NCBI GenBank assembly: GCA_024102975.1
Contig: JAGFJD010000197.1
Span: 1-46,195, forward strand
DNA: 46,195 nt
Origin: Phaeodactylibacter sp.
GTDB lineage: Bacteria > Bacteroidota > Bacteroidia > Chitinophagales > Saprospiraceae
Direction of reading: 5' to 3'
A program made the translations under genes and the position numbers. The notes under the pieces were generated by a model that was not told where the DNA came from, ran no database searches, and saw only the letters and a program-made list of their open reading frames with translations. Shown piece by piece: positions 8,666 through 15,482 of the stretch. Positions within the stretch are counted from its first letter, which is position 1; the number at the start of each line of letters is the position of its first letter.

Positions 8666-8764
8666 GGGTTAAATCCGTTGATCTGGTTAGGCTCAACATC
8701 TAAGAACACTTGCATATAAGGGCTTTAGGCAACTTTAGTTCAGAACCATCAACGGATTTAACCC
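8666..8764. repeat. 17-bp perfect inverted repeat flanking a 65-nt spacer
   Basis: GGGTTAAATCCGTTGAT at 8666-8682 is exactly complementary to ATCAACGGATTTAACCC at 8748-8764, with partial pairing continuing inward and outward. It fills the gap between the carbonic anhydrase stop and the pyruvate-kinase-like start, so in a co-transcript it would form a long stem-loop between the two reading frames. It could be an mRNA processing or attenuation structure, or a small palindromic element. Confidence 0.7.
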
Positions 8765-8776
8765 ACCACCCATTTA

Positions 8777-9523
8777 CTAATCCATAAAAGTAACCACCCC
8801 TGTTTCCATGTCATAAATCGCTCCGACAATTTTTATTTGTCCATTGTCTTCCATTTCTTTCAGTATAGGGCTGTTCAGCCTTATTTGTTCGATGGTATGA
8901 TTTACGTTGCTTTCACAGACCAGATGGACAAATTCTTCATTATTGGAGGACCGGTCTCCTTCATATTCTACTTTTTCGACAGCAGGACGGATTTTACTCA
9001 CCAGGGCTGTAATGTTGCCTAATTGCACATTATCGATGGCGGCTTTTACGGCGCCGCAGTATTCGTGGCCCAACACTAAAATGAGTTTAGCGCCCGCTAC
9101 CTTACATCCAAACTCCATACTGCCCAGTAAATCTTCATTGACGAAGTTTCCGGCAACCCTGCCTACGAATATATCTCCAATTCCCCGGTCGAATACGTCC
9201 TCTACGGGAACCCTGCTATCCAAGCAGGATAAGACCACTGCTTTGGGAAATTGCCCGGTTGCACTCTTTCTTACTTGCGCGGAATGGTCTCTTGCCGTCA
9301 GGTCGCTGTTTATGAATCGCAGGTTGCCTCTCTCAAATGATTGCAGCACCTCGTCGGGGCTTAGCGCATCCCTTTGTTCTTTGGTCAGCACTTCTTCTAC
9401 CAGCGGTTGTATCTCCGGTGTCGGCGATGATACCTCGTTTGATGTACCTGATGTCGGTTGATTGTTGCATGCTACCAATAGCAGAGTAGCCAAAGCAACA
9501 AATGATAAATTTTGCTTAGTCAT
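8777..9523 (-). CDS. beta-class carbonic anhydrase, lipoprotein
   Basis: Interconverts CO2 and bicarbonate. The 248-residue protein has an N-terminal signal ending in a lipobox (LLVAC, Cys19), so it should be exported and lipid-anchored, which is unusual because most beta-carbonic anhydrases are cytoplasmic. Residues 45-75 form a helical lead-in. The zinc site is intact: Cys100 in SCLDSR (with the Asp102-Arg104 dyad), His153 and Cys156 in GHEYCGAVKAA. The length after cleavage matches the family. It sits between a small exported protein upstream and the pyruvate-kinase-like gene downstream on the same strand. This suggests envelope CO2/bicarbonate handling, possibly with a transporter outside the window. 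Confident on family and lipidation; the physiological role is inferred. Confidence 0.93.
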   Translation of the reverse strand: MTKQNLSFVALATLLLVACNNQPTSGTSNEVSSPTPEIQPLVEEVLTKEQRDALSPDEVLQSFERGNLRFINSDLTARDHSAQVRKSATGQFPKAVVLSCLDSRVPVEDVFDRGIGDIFVGRVAGNFVNEDLLGSMEFGCKVAGAKLILVLGHEYCGAVKAAIDNVQLGNITALVSKIRPAVEKVEYEGDRSSNNEEFVHLVCESNVNHTIEQIRLNSPILKEMEDNGQIKIVGAIYDMETGVVTFMD

Positions 9524-9535
9524 CGGTTTAAAATT

Positions 9536-9625
9536 TTACTGCCTACTTTTTGATTGGTGTTCGGCTTGGTGGTGATCAGGATGACAGGCCTGTACCTCCG
9601 GCTTTTTGCCTTCGGGACATTCCAT
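9536..9625 (-). CDS. possible 29-residue Cys/His-rich peptide
   Basis: A short ATG-started frame lies in the gap upstream of the carbonic anhydrase. It encodes MECPEGKKPEVQACHPDHHQ and ends AEHQSKSRQ. Two Cys and four His in 29 residues are suggestive of metal binding. It has no clear ribosome-binding site beyond an A/T-rich TATTAAA before the ATG and is too short to judge by composition. It could equally be untranslated leader sequence. Confidence 0.2.
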   Translation of the reverse strand: MECPEGKKPEVQACHPDHHQAEHQSKSRQ

Positions 9626-9671
9626 TTTAATAAGATTCAATTGCGAATAGATGGGGCGGGCAGGAAGCTGA

Positions 9672-9953
9672 CTATGCCTCCGGTGGGATATCAAAATTGA
9701 GCAGGACAGGAGCGCGGTAGGACGCCTGCCGGTTTAACAGGTTTTGAATCGGGGATGGCCAAGTGAAGGAAAACGGCTCACTCCTTAAATATTCATCTGG
9801 CTTTTCCTCGGTTTCGAATTCAGTTTTCTCTTCACATTCTGTTTCCAACGAAACGCAAACCAATTCCTTCTGAGAGAAATGGTCAACGATCATCTCGTTG
9901 CTTCCCGCAAGGAGTATAATTGCCAACAATATGGTATATTGAAGTGGCTTCAC
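9672..9953 (-). CDS. small exported hypothetical protein
   Basis: A 93-residue frame starting at GTG (9953). It has a hydrophobic N-terminal segment (residues 6-17, YTILLAIILLAG) fitting a signal peptide, then an acidic stretch rich in Glu (about 38-56), then a C-terminal tail SYRAPVLLNFDIPPEA. I do not recognise a named family, but small Bacteroidota proteins with a signal peptide and a conserved proline-containing tail of this type occur next to ion or carbonate handling genes. It is the first gene of a possible three-gene run with the carbonic anhydrase and the pyruvate-kinase-like gene, with 148- and 153-bp gaps. Function unknown. Confidence 0.55.
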   Translation of the reverse strand: MKPLQYTILLAIILLAGSNEMIVDHFSQKELVCVSLETECEEKTEFETEEKPDEYLRSEPFSFTWPSPIQNLLNRQASYRAPVLLNFDIPPEA

Positions 9954-10642
9954 GTCTGTTGTTTTATAAAATGGATCAACATGGTTTTTACATAAATGTT
10001 CAGGTTCGTCTCATTTTTGTGAAGCAATTAGTTTTCTTCCCGATAAACCTCAAAATTTGTCCTGGCACTTACTGTAACATTATCTCATTTTTGTATTGTG
10101 GAGGGGTAGGAAATCCGGTTTTGCCAGGAACCTGACTTAAGGGAAAATTGGCTGGAATTAGTTGTAAAAATGTGATAATTTGAAAAAACAGCTATGCATA
10201 AAGGCAGTAGAGGGCCGGAAAATGGCCCGGCCACCCAACGCCAGGCTGGTTTTTCTGCGTGGACGATATCAAAACCAGGCAGAGGTTATTGCCAAAAAGA
10301 AAACGACGCGCAAACGGAGTGAGGAATTTTCCTGTATGGCTTTGGGCAATTAAGCCCACAGCGTAAAAAATTCTCACACGGACTTACTGGTTCTGACAGC
10401 ATCTCCGGAAATGGCTTTCCGGGGCCAGCCAGGCTTATGCCTGTCCGCCTTATCCGGGCCTGATACCCGGCATAACCGGTGTTCGATAAGTAGGCCCCAA
10501 CCCCGGCGGACGGTTGACGGCTGGCTGCGAAAATTGAACCAGCGAAAGTTGGGGCTTACATATCGAACTTGGGAAAAGGCGTTAAAGGTTATTGTCTTTT
10601 ACTCTATAATGAATCCTAATTCCTTACCTAAAATACTTGATC
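9954..10642. other. gene-free stretch with several small hairpins
   Basis: This 689-bp region is without a supportable gene. It contains a GGGCC...GGCCC hairpin near 10212, an inverted repeat with arms GTGAGGAATTTT / AAAAATTCTCAC (about 10319-10376) enclosing a TGGGC/GCCCA hairpin, and the second copy of the palindromic element (10481-10568). A 61-codon minus-strand frame here was not accepted as a gene. Confidence 0.5.
10481..10568. repeat. palindromic intergenic element, copy 2
   Basis: An 88-bp copy of the element at 2164-2258. The left end GTTCGATAAGTAGGCCCCAA pairs with the right end GTTGGGGCTTACATATCGAA with few mismatches. It has a single CGGTTGA unit where copy 1 has two. Both copies are preceded by TAACCGGT, so the element may extend a few bases further left. 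Confidence 0.75.
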
Positions 10643-11209
10643 ATGAAGAACGCACTGCTGCTCTCAATCCTTACTTTGATGTTCGCTCAAACTACGGCAG
10701 CTCAGCACGGCCGGGCACCGGAGAGATACCTGGACATCAACGCCGGCATAGGCATCCTGCCCACCTACCTCAAAGATGCCGGCAGGATCGTGGCCCCGCC
10801 GCTCAGCCTGTCCGCAGATTATAAGCTGGGGAAAAACTTGAGCCTGGGCGCCTTTGCCGGCTTATCCATAACCGAAACCGGCTTGCGGGCCCTTCGGGAC
10901 GGGGGGACGGCAAAATGGCGCAACAGCACTTCCCTCCTGGGCCTGCGCCTGGCCGCCCGGAGCCGCCCGATGGGCCCCTGGGAGATTTACGGCGGGATGT
11001 CGCTGGCCTATGTTCACGCCAATATTGAGATCATGGAAGGGCAGTTGGAGAAGGTAAAGGACGAAAATGGCCTGCAGGAAAACTCCGGCAGAATGATCTA
11101 TGCCGGCTTTTTCGGCAGCCGCTGCCGCCTGACGCCCCGGCTGGGTGTATTCGGGGAACTGGGGTTTGGGATTTCCCTGGCGTCGGTGGGGCTGAGCGTG
11201 CGGATATGA
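10643..11209 (+). CDS. small outer-membrane beta-barrel-like protein
   Basis: 188 residues from the ATG at 10643; an in-frame TTG six bases upstream is less likely as start. A signal peptide (MKNALLLSILTLMFAQTTAAQ) is followed by alternating hydrophobic/polar strands typical of an eight-stranded OmpW/OmpA-like barrel (YLDINAGIGILP, PLSLSADYKLGKNLSLGAFA, SLLGLRLAARS, WEIYGGMSLAYVHANIE, MIYAGFFGSRCRLTPRLGVF, ELGFGISLASVGLSVRI). The sequence ends in an amphipathic strand, as expected for barrel assembly. It is probably an outer-membrane protein of unknown cargo. It is monocistronic, with repeat-rich DNA on both sides. Confident on location, not on function. Confidence 0.75.
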   Translation: MKNALLLSILTLMFAQTTAAQHGRAPERYLDINAGIGILPTYLKDAGRIVAPPLSLSADYKLGKNLSLGAFAGLSITETGLRALRDGGTAKWRNSTSLLGLRLAARSRPMGPWEIYGGMSLAYVHANIEIMEGQLEKVKDENGLQENSGRMIYAGFFGSRCRLTPRLGVFGELGFGISLASVGLSVRI

Positions 11210-11300
11210 GGAACACGGGGGGGAGCCGGGGAGATGCCCGGAAGCGGAGGGAATATTTCTGTTTTCCGGCCTCTGGCTCATCCCCTCATCTAGGAGCCTG

Positions 11301-11472
11301 TCGGAGAAGCCCTTGATGGGCTGCGAACGGCAAATATTGTTCTGCACTTCGTTGCTCCCCGACCCTACGGGTACGGGGCAGGCTGTCAGTTGCGTAGCTT
11401 CGGCTATGCTCCTTCCTCGCGCCTCGTTCAGAACAATATTTGCTCGCTCTCGCCTCATCAGCACTTCTCCGA
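11301..11472. repeat. long hairpin element with conserved core, copy 1 (nested insertion)
   Basis: The 44-nt arms (11301-11344 and 11429-11472) pair at both ends: TCGGAGAAG with CTTCTCCGA and CAAATATTGTTCTG with CAGAACAATATTTG. The core GTCAGTTGCGTAGCTTCGGC continues TATGCTCCTTCCTCGCGCCT and is shared, inverted, with 20339-20502. Relative to that copy, 27 bp are inserted after GTTGCTC (within 11357-11385); the insertion is itself palindromic and recurs at 22554-22582. Confidence 0.75.
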
Positions 11473-11502
11473 GGCCCGCTGTGCAGCTTCTGGCGCCAAA
11501 AC

Positions 11503-11541
11503 CAAAAAAAACGGGGCCGGACGATTGTCCAACCCCGTTTT
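11503..11541 (-). terminator. intrinsic terminator of the DUF3276 gene
   Basis: Read on the minus strand, ACGGGG and GGAC pair with GTCC and CCCCGT around a 4-nt loop and a 2x2 internal loop, followed by eight T residues. It lies about 30 bp after the DUF3276 stop codon. This is a textbook rho-independent terminator. Confidence 0.85.
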
Positions 11542-11571
11542 GCCGGCGGTTTCCGGATGCAAACCACGAAG

Positions 11572-12000
11572 TTACCAGGTCATGTCGTCGTCGCTGCCGA
11601 CGTCGAACTTCTGCTTGGGAGAAGGCGACCGGAGCGCTTCCGGCTCATCGTCATCATCCATGTCGTCGCGGTCATCGTCGTCGTCCCGGAGGTTCGCCTC
11701 GAACTCTTCATGCCGTCTCGTGTATTCGTCGTAGTCGTATTCCGGCATCAGGTTTTCCTTGACATGGTTGATCGCGTCTTCAAGGCTGTCGAGGAAACGA
11801 TTGAAATCTTCTTTGTAGAGGAAGATTTTGTGGCGCTCATATCCGTCCCCGTTGAATTTCTTGGTACTTTCTGTGAGCGTCAGGTAATAATCCTCCCCTT
11901 TGGTTTTCCGCACATCAAAGAAGTAGGTTCTTCTCTTGCCAGCACGCACCTTCCTGGAGTACACACTCTCGAATCTTCTTTGGTTTCTCTCGTTATCCAC
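11572..12000 (-). CDS. DUF3276 PUR-alpha-like nucleic-acid-binding protein
   Basis: 142 residues. A PUR-like beta-beta-beta-beta-alpha domain occupies about residues 9-90 (VYSRKVRAGKRRTYFFDVRK, EDYYLTLTESTKKF, RHKIFLYKEDFNRFLDSLED), followed by a strongly acidic tail (RDDDDDRDDMDDDDEPE) and an aromatic end. DUF3276/BPUR proteins are near-universal in Bacteroidota and related to PUR-alpha; the Borrelia relative BpuR binds DNA and RNA. A promoter lies about 140 bp upstream, the leader carries a perfect 16-bp stem-loop, and a strong terminator follows the gene, so it is a single-gene transcript with a long structured leader. Autoregulation through that hairpin is possible but inferred. Confidence 0.9.
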   Translation of the reverse strand: MDNERNQRRFESVYSRKVRAGKRRTYFFDVRKTKGEDYYLTLTESTKKFNGDGYERHKIFLYKEDFNRFLDSLEDAINHVKENLMPEYDYDEYTRRHEEFEANLRDDDDDRDDMDDDDEPEALRSPSPKQKFDVGSDDDMTW

Positions 12001-12032
12001 TTTGATTGAGTTTAGTTAATAATATTATACCG

Positions 12033-12074
12033 ATCACGAGGTAGTTTCAAAAGGGCCGGAAACTACCTCGTGAT
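12033..12074. promoter_or_regulatory. perfect 16-bp stem-loop in the DUF3276 leader
   Basis: ATCACGAGGTAGTTTC (12033-12048) is exactly complementary to GAAACTACCTCGTGAT (12059-12074) with a 10-nt loop. It lies 33-74 bp upstream of the ATG and downstream of the predicted promoter, hence inside the 5' untranslated region. No T-tract follows on the minus strand, so it is not an ordinary terminator. Confidence 0.7.
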
Positions 12075-12142
12075 GAGCGCGCCCCCCGGGGAAACCATGC
12101 TGGCAAGACCATAAAGTTTCCCGGCTGACAACTACTCCCTTA

Positions 12143-12174
12143 CAAAAGTAAATATTTGTGGAAAATTTCAAAAA
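12143..12174 (-). promoter_or_regulatory. promoter of the DUF3276 gene
   Basis: On the minus strand a TTTTTTTG block (-33) is followed 18 nt later by TACTTTTG, matching TAnnTTTG exactly. The predicted transcript start is near 12136, giving a leader of about 136 nt. The -33 T-run is also the T-tract of the terminator of the upstream ABC gene. Confidence 0.65.
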
Positions 12175-12205
12175 AATTGATGGGTTCATTGTTTCATGAA
12201 CCCAT
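12173..12205 (-). terminator. terminator of the ABC exporter gene
   Basis: On the minus strand ATGGGTTCAT and ATGAACCCAT form a perfect 10-bp stem with a 6-nt loop, followed by CAATTTTTTT. The stem is made from the octamer repeat words of the adjacent tandem array. Confidence 0.65.
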
Positions 12206-12248
12206 GAACCCATGAACCCATGAACCCATGAACCAGTGAACCCATAAT
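12196..12248. repeat. octamer tandem repeat, word CCCATGAA
   Basis: Four exact CCCATGAA units (12201-12232) continue as CCAGTGAA and CCCATAAT in the same 8-bp register; a preceding TTCATGAA unit is also in phase. It starts just after the ABC-exporter stop codon. The array at 41565-41612 uses the reverse-complement word and shares ATGGGTTCATTGTTTCATG. Confidence 0.85.
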
Positions 12249-12249
12249 T

Positions 12250-14031
12250 TCACTCCGCCTCTTCCAGGCTCTGCCGTTCGAACATTTCCTGATAATAGCC
12301 TTTCTGGCGCAGCAGTTCCTCGTGGGTGCCTTCCTCTACGATGGCGCCGTCTTCGAGGACGATGATCTTGTCGAACTGCAGCAGGGAGTAAATGCGGTGG
12401 GTGATGATGATGGCTGTTTTGTCGGCCAGGGCGCCGGAGAGATAGCCCAGGATTTGCTTTTCGGTTTTGGTATCGACGGCTGAGAGGCAATCGTCGAGCA
12501 GGACGATATCCGGTTGTTTGACGAATGCGCGGGCGATGGAGACCCGTTGTTTCTGGCCGCCGGAGAGGGTGACGCCCCGTTCGCCGACGGCGGTGTCGAA
12601 GCCGTCGGAGAGTTCCATGATCTCGTCGTGGATGGCGGCGTGGCGGGCGTGTTGTTCGATCTCCTGGCGGTTGGCGTCCCGTTTCCCGAAGGCGATATTG
12701 TTGGCGATGGTGTCGGAGAAGAGGAAGACATCCTGGGGGACGTAGCCGATGCGCTGGCGGAGGTGGCCGAGGTTGTGGCGGCGGATATCCCTGCCGTCGA
12801 TGCGGATGGCGCCGCCGGTGACGTCGTACATCCGGGTGAGCAGGTCGGCGATGGTGGTCTTGCCGGCGCCGGTGCGGCCGATGATGGCCATCTTCTGGCC
12901 GGGTTCCAGCCGGAAGCTGACCTGCTTCAGTGCCCGGATGCCGGTGTCGGGATAGGTGAAATCCACCTGCTCGAATTCGATGAGCCCCTGTACCGGTTCG
13001 ACGGCCTGCTCCGGATTGGAGATTTCCGGTTGGGTGTTCAGGAATTCATTGATGCGTTTTTGCGAAGCGGCGGCCTGCTGCACGATGGAGGCAATCCAGC
13101 CGATGGCGGTCACCGGCCAGGTCAGCATGTTGACGTAGATGACAAACTCGGCGATGTTGCCGGGGGTGATGGCGCCGCGGACGACCTGCAGCCCGCCGAC
13201 GTAGACGGTGATCACCGTGCTGGCCCCAATGAGCAGGATCATCAGCGGGTAGAAAAAGGCGTCGACCCGGGCCAGGTTGAGGGACTTGGCCTTGTAGTCG
13301 TCGCTCTGTTCGGCGAAGAAGCCCGCCATGGCCCCTTCCTGCACGTAGGATTTGACGACCCGGATGCCGCTGTATACCTCCTGGGCGCTGCTGTTGAGGG
13401 TGGCCAGCTGCTTCTGGATGACCTCGCTCTTCCTGTTGATCAGGTTGCTGACGTAGTAGATGGAAATCGACAGCAGGGGCAGGGGCGCCAGGCTGTAGAG
13501 GGTCAGTTCCACATTGACGCGCAGCATGGAATAGATGACCAGCACGAAGAGGGACACCAGGTTGATGCCGTACAATACGGCCGGCCCCAGGTACATGCGC
13601 ACCTTGGAGACGTCTTCGGTGATGCGCGACATGAGGTCGCCGGTGTTGTTGCGTTTGTAGAATGCCAGGCTCAGCCGCTCGTAGTGAGCGAAGATTTCCT
13701 TGCGCATATCGTACTCGATCAGGCGCGACATGACGATGATGGTCTGCCGCATCAGGTACATGAACACCCCCATGAGCAGGGCCAGGATCAGCACCAGCAC
13801 GCCGAAGTACAGCAACGACCGCCCCAGAATCTTAAACAGCTCCGGCTGCATGCCGAAACCCTGGAACAGGCCGAACAGCCCGATGTTCTCCACCACCAGG
13901 TCGAGCGCCTCCCGGATCATCTGCGGCTGCAGCACCCGGAAATAGTTGGATACCGATACGAAGAGGATTCCCAGCAGAAACCGCCAGCGGTAACGGATGA
14001 AAAATTTATTGACGTAGGCTAGTTCTTTCAC
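12250..14031 (-). CDS. ABC exporter, fused membrane and ATPase domains
   Basis: A 593-residue half-transporter of the MsbA / multidrug type. A six-helix membrane domain fills about residues 15-320 (WRFLLGILFVSVSNYF; YFGVLVLILALLMGVFMYLM; FYPLMILLIGASTVITVYVG). The nucleotide-binding domain follows, with Walker A GRTGAGKTT (Lys391), signature LSGGQKQR (489-496), Walker B DIVLLDDCLSAVD and an H-loop in IITHRIYSLL. The usual catalytic Glu after Walker B is Asp (LLDDCLS), which some exporter subunits have and which lowers hydrolysis in many. It probably works as a homodimer in the inner membrane, or as one half of a heterodimer whose partner is not in this window. Substrate unknown. A terminator follows it. 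Confidence 0.92.
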   Translation of the reverse strand: MKELAYVNKFFIRYRWRFLLGILFVSVSNYFRVLQPQMIREALDLVVENIGLFGLFQGFGMQPELFKILGRSLLYFGVLVLILALLMGVFMYLMRQTIIVMSRLIEYDMRKEIFAHYERLSLAFYKRNNTGDLMSRITEDVSKVRMYLGPAVLYGINLVSLFVLVIYSMLRVNVELTLYSLAPLPLLSISIYYVSNLINRKSEVIQKQLATLNSSAQEVYSGIRVVKSYVQEGAMAGFFAEQSDDYKAKSLNLARVDAFFYPLMILLIGASTVITVYVGGLQVVRGAITPGNIAEFVIYVNMLTWPVTAIGWIASIVQQAAASQKRINEFLNTQPEISNPEQAVEPVQGLIEFEQVDFTYPDTGIRALKQVSFRLEPGQKMAIIGRTGAGKTTIADLLTRMYDVTGGAIRIDGRDIRRHNLGHLRQRIGYVPQDVFLFSDTIANNIAFGKRDANRQEIEQHARHAAIHDEIMELSDGFDTAVGERGVTLSGGQKQRVSIARAFVKQPDIVLLDDCLSAVDTKTEKQILGYLSGALADKTAIIITHRIYSLLQFDKIIVLEDGAIVEEGTHEELLRQKGYYQEMFERQSLEEAE

Positions 14032-14054
14032 AACAAACCGGGTTATTCCATTGG

Positions 14055-14062
14055 CAAAAGTA
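14055..14062 (-). promoter_or_regulatory. candidate -7 box of the ABC exporter
   Basis: The minus strand reads TACTTTTG, an exact TAnnTTTG match about 25 bp before the ATG. No good -33 TTG is found at the right distance. Confidence 0.4.
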
Positions 14063-14119
14063 CAACACTATTAACCGATGGGGGGGAGATAAGTTGAGCG
14101 GAGAAAGGAAATGTTTACA

Positions 14120-14197
14120 GGTGCGTAAGTGTAAATGTGTAAATGGTGGGATGCCAGGCCAGTGCCTTTACACTTTTACACAATTACACCTTTACAC
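14120..14197. repeat. inverted pair of octamer arrays, words GTGTAAAx / xTTTACAC
   Basis: The left array (14120-14143) has three 8-bp units: GGTGCGTA, AGTGTAAA, TGTGTAAA. The right array (14166-14197) has four: CTTTACAC, TTTTACAC, AATTACAC, CTTTACAC. Left and right words are complementary, so the arrays can pair as a hairpin around a spacer of about 22 bp. They lie in the divergent promoter region of the ABC exporter and fbp. Confidence 0.8.
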
Positions 14198-14275
14198 CAA
14201 AGTTTTCTCCCCCAATACCCGTATATTTACCCCTGATAACAAACAGAAACATTCCACGGACAAACCTAACCACTC

Positions 14276-15286
14276 ATGAACCGAATTGTGACGCTCGATG
14301 AATTCATCATCCGCCGCCAGAAAGATTTTCCATTCGCCTCCGGCGAGCTCACCGGCCTGCTGCGCGACATCGGCGTGGCCGCCAAAATCGTCAACCGGGA
14401 GGTCAACAAGGCCGGCCTGGTCAGCATCCTGGGCAAAGCCGGGGCGGAGAACGTCTCCGGCGAGGACGTGCAGAAGCTCGACCTCTACGCTAACGAAAAG
14501 CTCATCGACTGCCTGAAGAACAGCGGCGAGTGCTGCGGCATCGCCTCGGAAGAACTCGAAGATTTTATACCTATTCAATCGGTAGCTTCCAAAACCTCCA
14601 AGTACGTAGTTGTCTTCGACCCGCTGGACGGGTCCTCCAACATCGACGTGAACGTATCGGTGGGCACCATCTTCGGCATCTACCTCCGGAAGAGCGACCC
14701 GGAAGGGCCGGTACAACTGGACGATTTCCTGCAGAAAGGCGTCGACCTCGTGGCCGCCGGTTACGTCCTCTACGGGACGTCTACCCTTTTGGTCTATACC
14801 ACCGGGCGCGGCGTCAACGGCTTCACCCTCGACCCCTCTATCGGCGAGTTCTGCCTTTCCCATACGGATATCCAGATTCCGGACCGCGGCAATTACTACT
14901 CGGTCAACCAGGGCTATTACCTCAAGTTCGACGTCGAGATGCGCCGCTACATCGACCACTGCTCCGACCTCAACCTGCGCCTGCGCTACATCGGCTCCAT
15001 GGTGTCCGACATCCACCGCATCCTGTTCCAGGGCGGCATCTTCCTCTACCCCAATACCCGCAAATACCCGCAGGGCAAGCTGCGCCTGGTATACGAGTGC
15101 AACCCGCTGTCGTACATCGTGGAGCAGGCCGGCGGCCGGGCCATCACCTGCCAGTTGGAACGCGTCCTGGACCTCCCGGTGCAGCACCTGCACCAGCGCA
15201 TCACCATTGCCATCGGCTCTCCGGGCATGGTGGAGGAGATGCGGGAGTTCGTGGAGCGGTACAGTTCAGCGCCGGCATTTAAGTAA
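14276..15286 (+). CDS. fbp: fructose-1,6-bisphosphatase, class I
   Basis: Hydrolyses fructose 1,6-bisphosphate to fructose 6-phosphate, the committed step of gluconeogenesis. 336 residues, the standard length for class I FBPase. The metal-binding/active-site motif FDPLDGSSNIDVN begins at about residue 114, preceded by the acidic GIASEELEDF segment. The substrate-binding region includes RYIGSMVSDIHRILFQGGIF and RLVYECNPLSYIVEQAGG. The ATG at 14276 gives the expected N-terminus (MNRIVTLDEFIIRRQ). It is divergent from the ABC exporter, with an octamer-repeat hairpin between them, and is followed within 7 bp by a large stem-loop (15293-15356) that may protect or terminate the mRNA. Confidence 0.97.
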   Translation: MNRIVTLDEFIIRRQKDFPFASGELTGLLRDIGVAAKIVNREVNKAGLVSILGKAGAENVSGEDVQKLDLYANEKLIDCLKNSGECCGIASEELEDFIPIQSVASKTSKYVVVFDPLDGSSNIDVNVSVGTIFGIYLRKSDPEGPVQLDDFLQKGVDLVAAGYVLYGTSTLLVYTTGRGVNGFTLDPSIGEFCLSHTDIQIPDRGNYYSVNQGYYLKFDVEMRRYIDHCSDLNLRLRYIGSMVSDIHRILFQGGIFLYPNTRKYPQGKLRLVYECNPLSYIVEQAGGRAITCQLERVLDLPVQHLHQRITIAIGSPGMVEEMREFVERYSSAPAFK

Positions 15287-15292
15287 ACGATC

Positions 15293-15356
15293 AACCTGCC
15301 GGGCAGGCCCTGTGGAATACAAGTTTCGCTATTCCACAGGGCCTACGCGTCAGGTT
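15293..15356. repeat. hairpin X downstream of fbp
   Basis: The outer stem is AACCTG / CAGGTT, with a 6x6 internal loop and then a perfect 14-bp inner stem AGGCCCTGTGGAAT / ATTCCACAGGGCCT around a 12-nt loop. It begins 6 bp after the fbp stop codon. It has the same architecture (outer stem, internal loop, inner stem) as the adjoining hairpin A but a different sequence. Confidence 0.75.
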
Positions 15357-15408
15357 ATACTGGCGAACGCGTGGTTTTGTCAGGAACAAAACCAGCGATG
15401 CCAGTATA
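15356..15408. repeat. hairpin A, copy 1 (53 bp)
   Basis: The outer stem TATACTGGC / GCCAGTATA, an asymmetric internal loop and the inner stem TGGTTTTGT / ACAAAACCA surround a 5-nt loop. All 53 bases are identical to 20534-20586. It abuts hairpin X, sharing one base. Confidence 0.85.
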
Positions 15409-15482
15409 GCCTGAAAAAAACAACCCTGGCAATTCCGGCCGGAAACCCTTAAATTTGTCTACATCGCATAAAAAACGGTAAA

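Larger units (their letters stand above)
11210..11571. other. repeat-filled stretch between OMP and DUF3276 genes
   Basis: This 362-bp convergent region holds a long hairpin element (11301-11472) containing a nested short palindrome, followed by the terminator of the DUF3276 gene. No gene is supported. Confidence 0.6.

Noticed and set aside
10192-10377. 61-codon minus-strand frame in the 10-kb gap
   Set aside because: It lies across inverted repeats (GTGAGGAATTTT / AAAAATTCTCAC), has no recognisable domain and no ribosome-binding site; better read as structured non-coding DNA.
12196-12248. Octamer array as a CRISPR fragment
   Set aside because: Units are 8 bp with no spacers between them and no cas genes in the window.
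12514-14022. 502-codon open frame antisense to the ABC exporter
   Set aside because: A shadow frame: repetitive D/G/V/H composition, no motif, and complete overlap with a well-supported transporter.
15293-15408. Hairpins X and A as integron attC sites
   Set aside because: They have two-stem architecture, but the outer boxes do not match the attC core (RYYYAAC / GTTRRRY) in the required places, and there is no integrase or cassette-like gene order.
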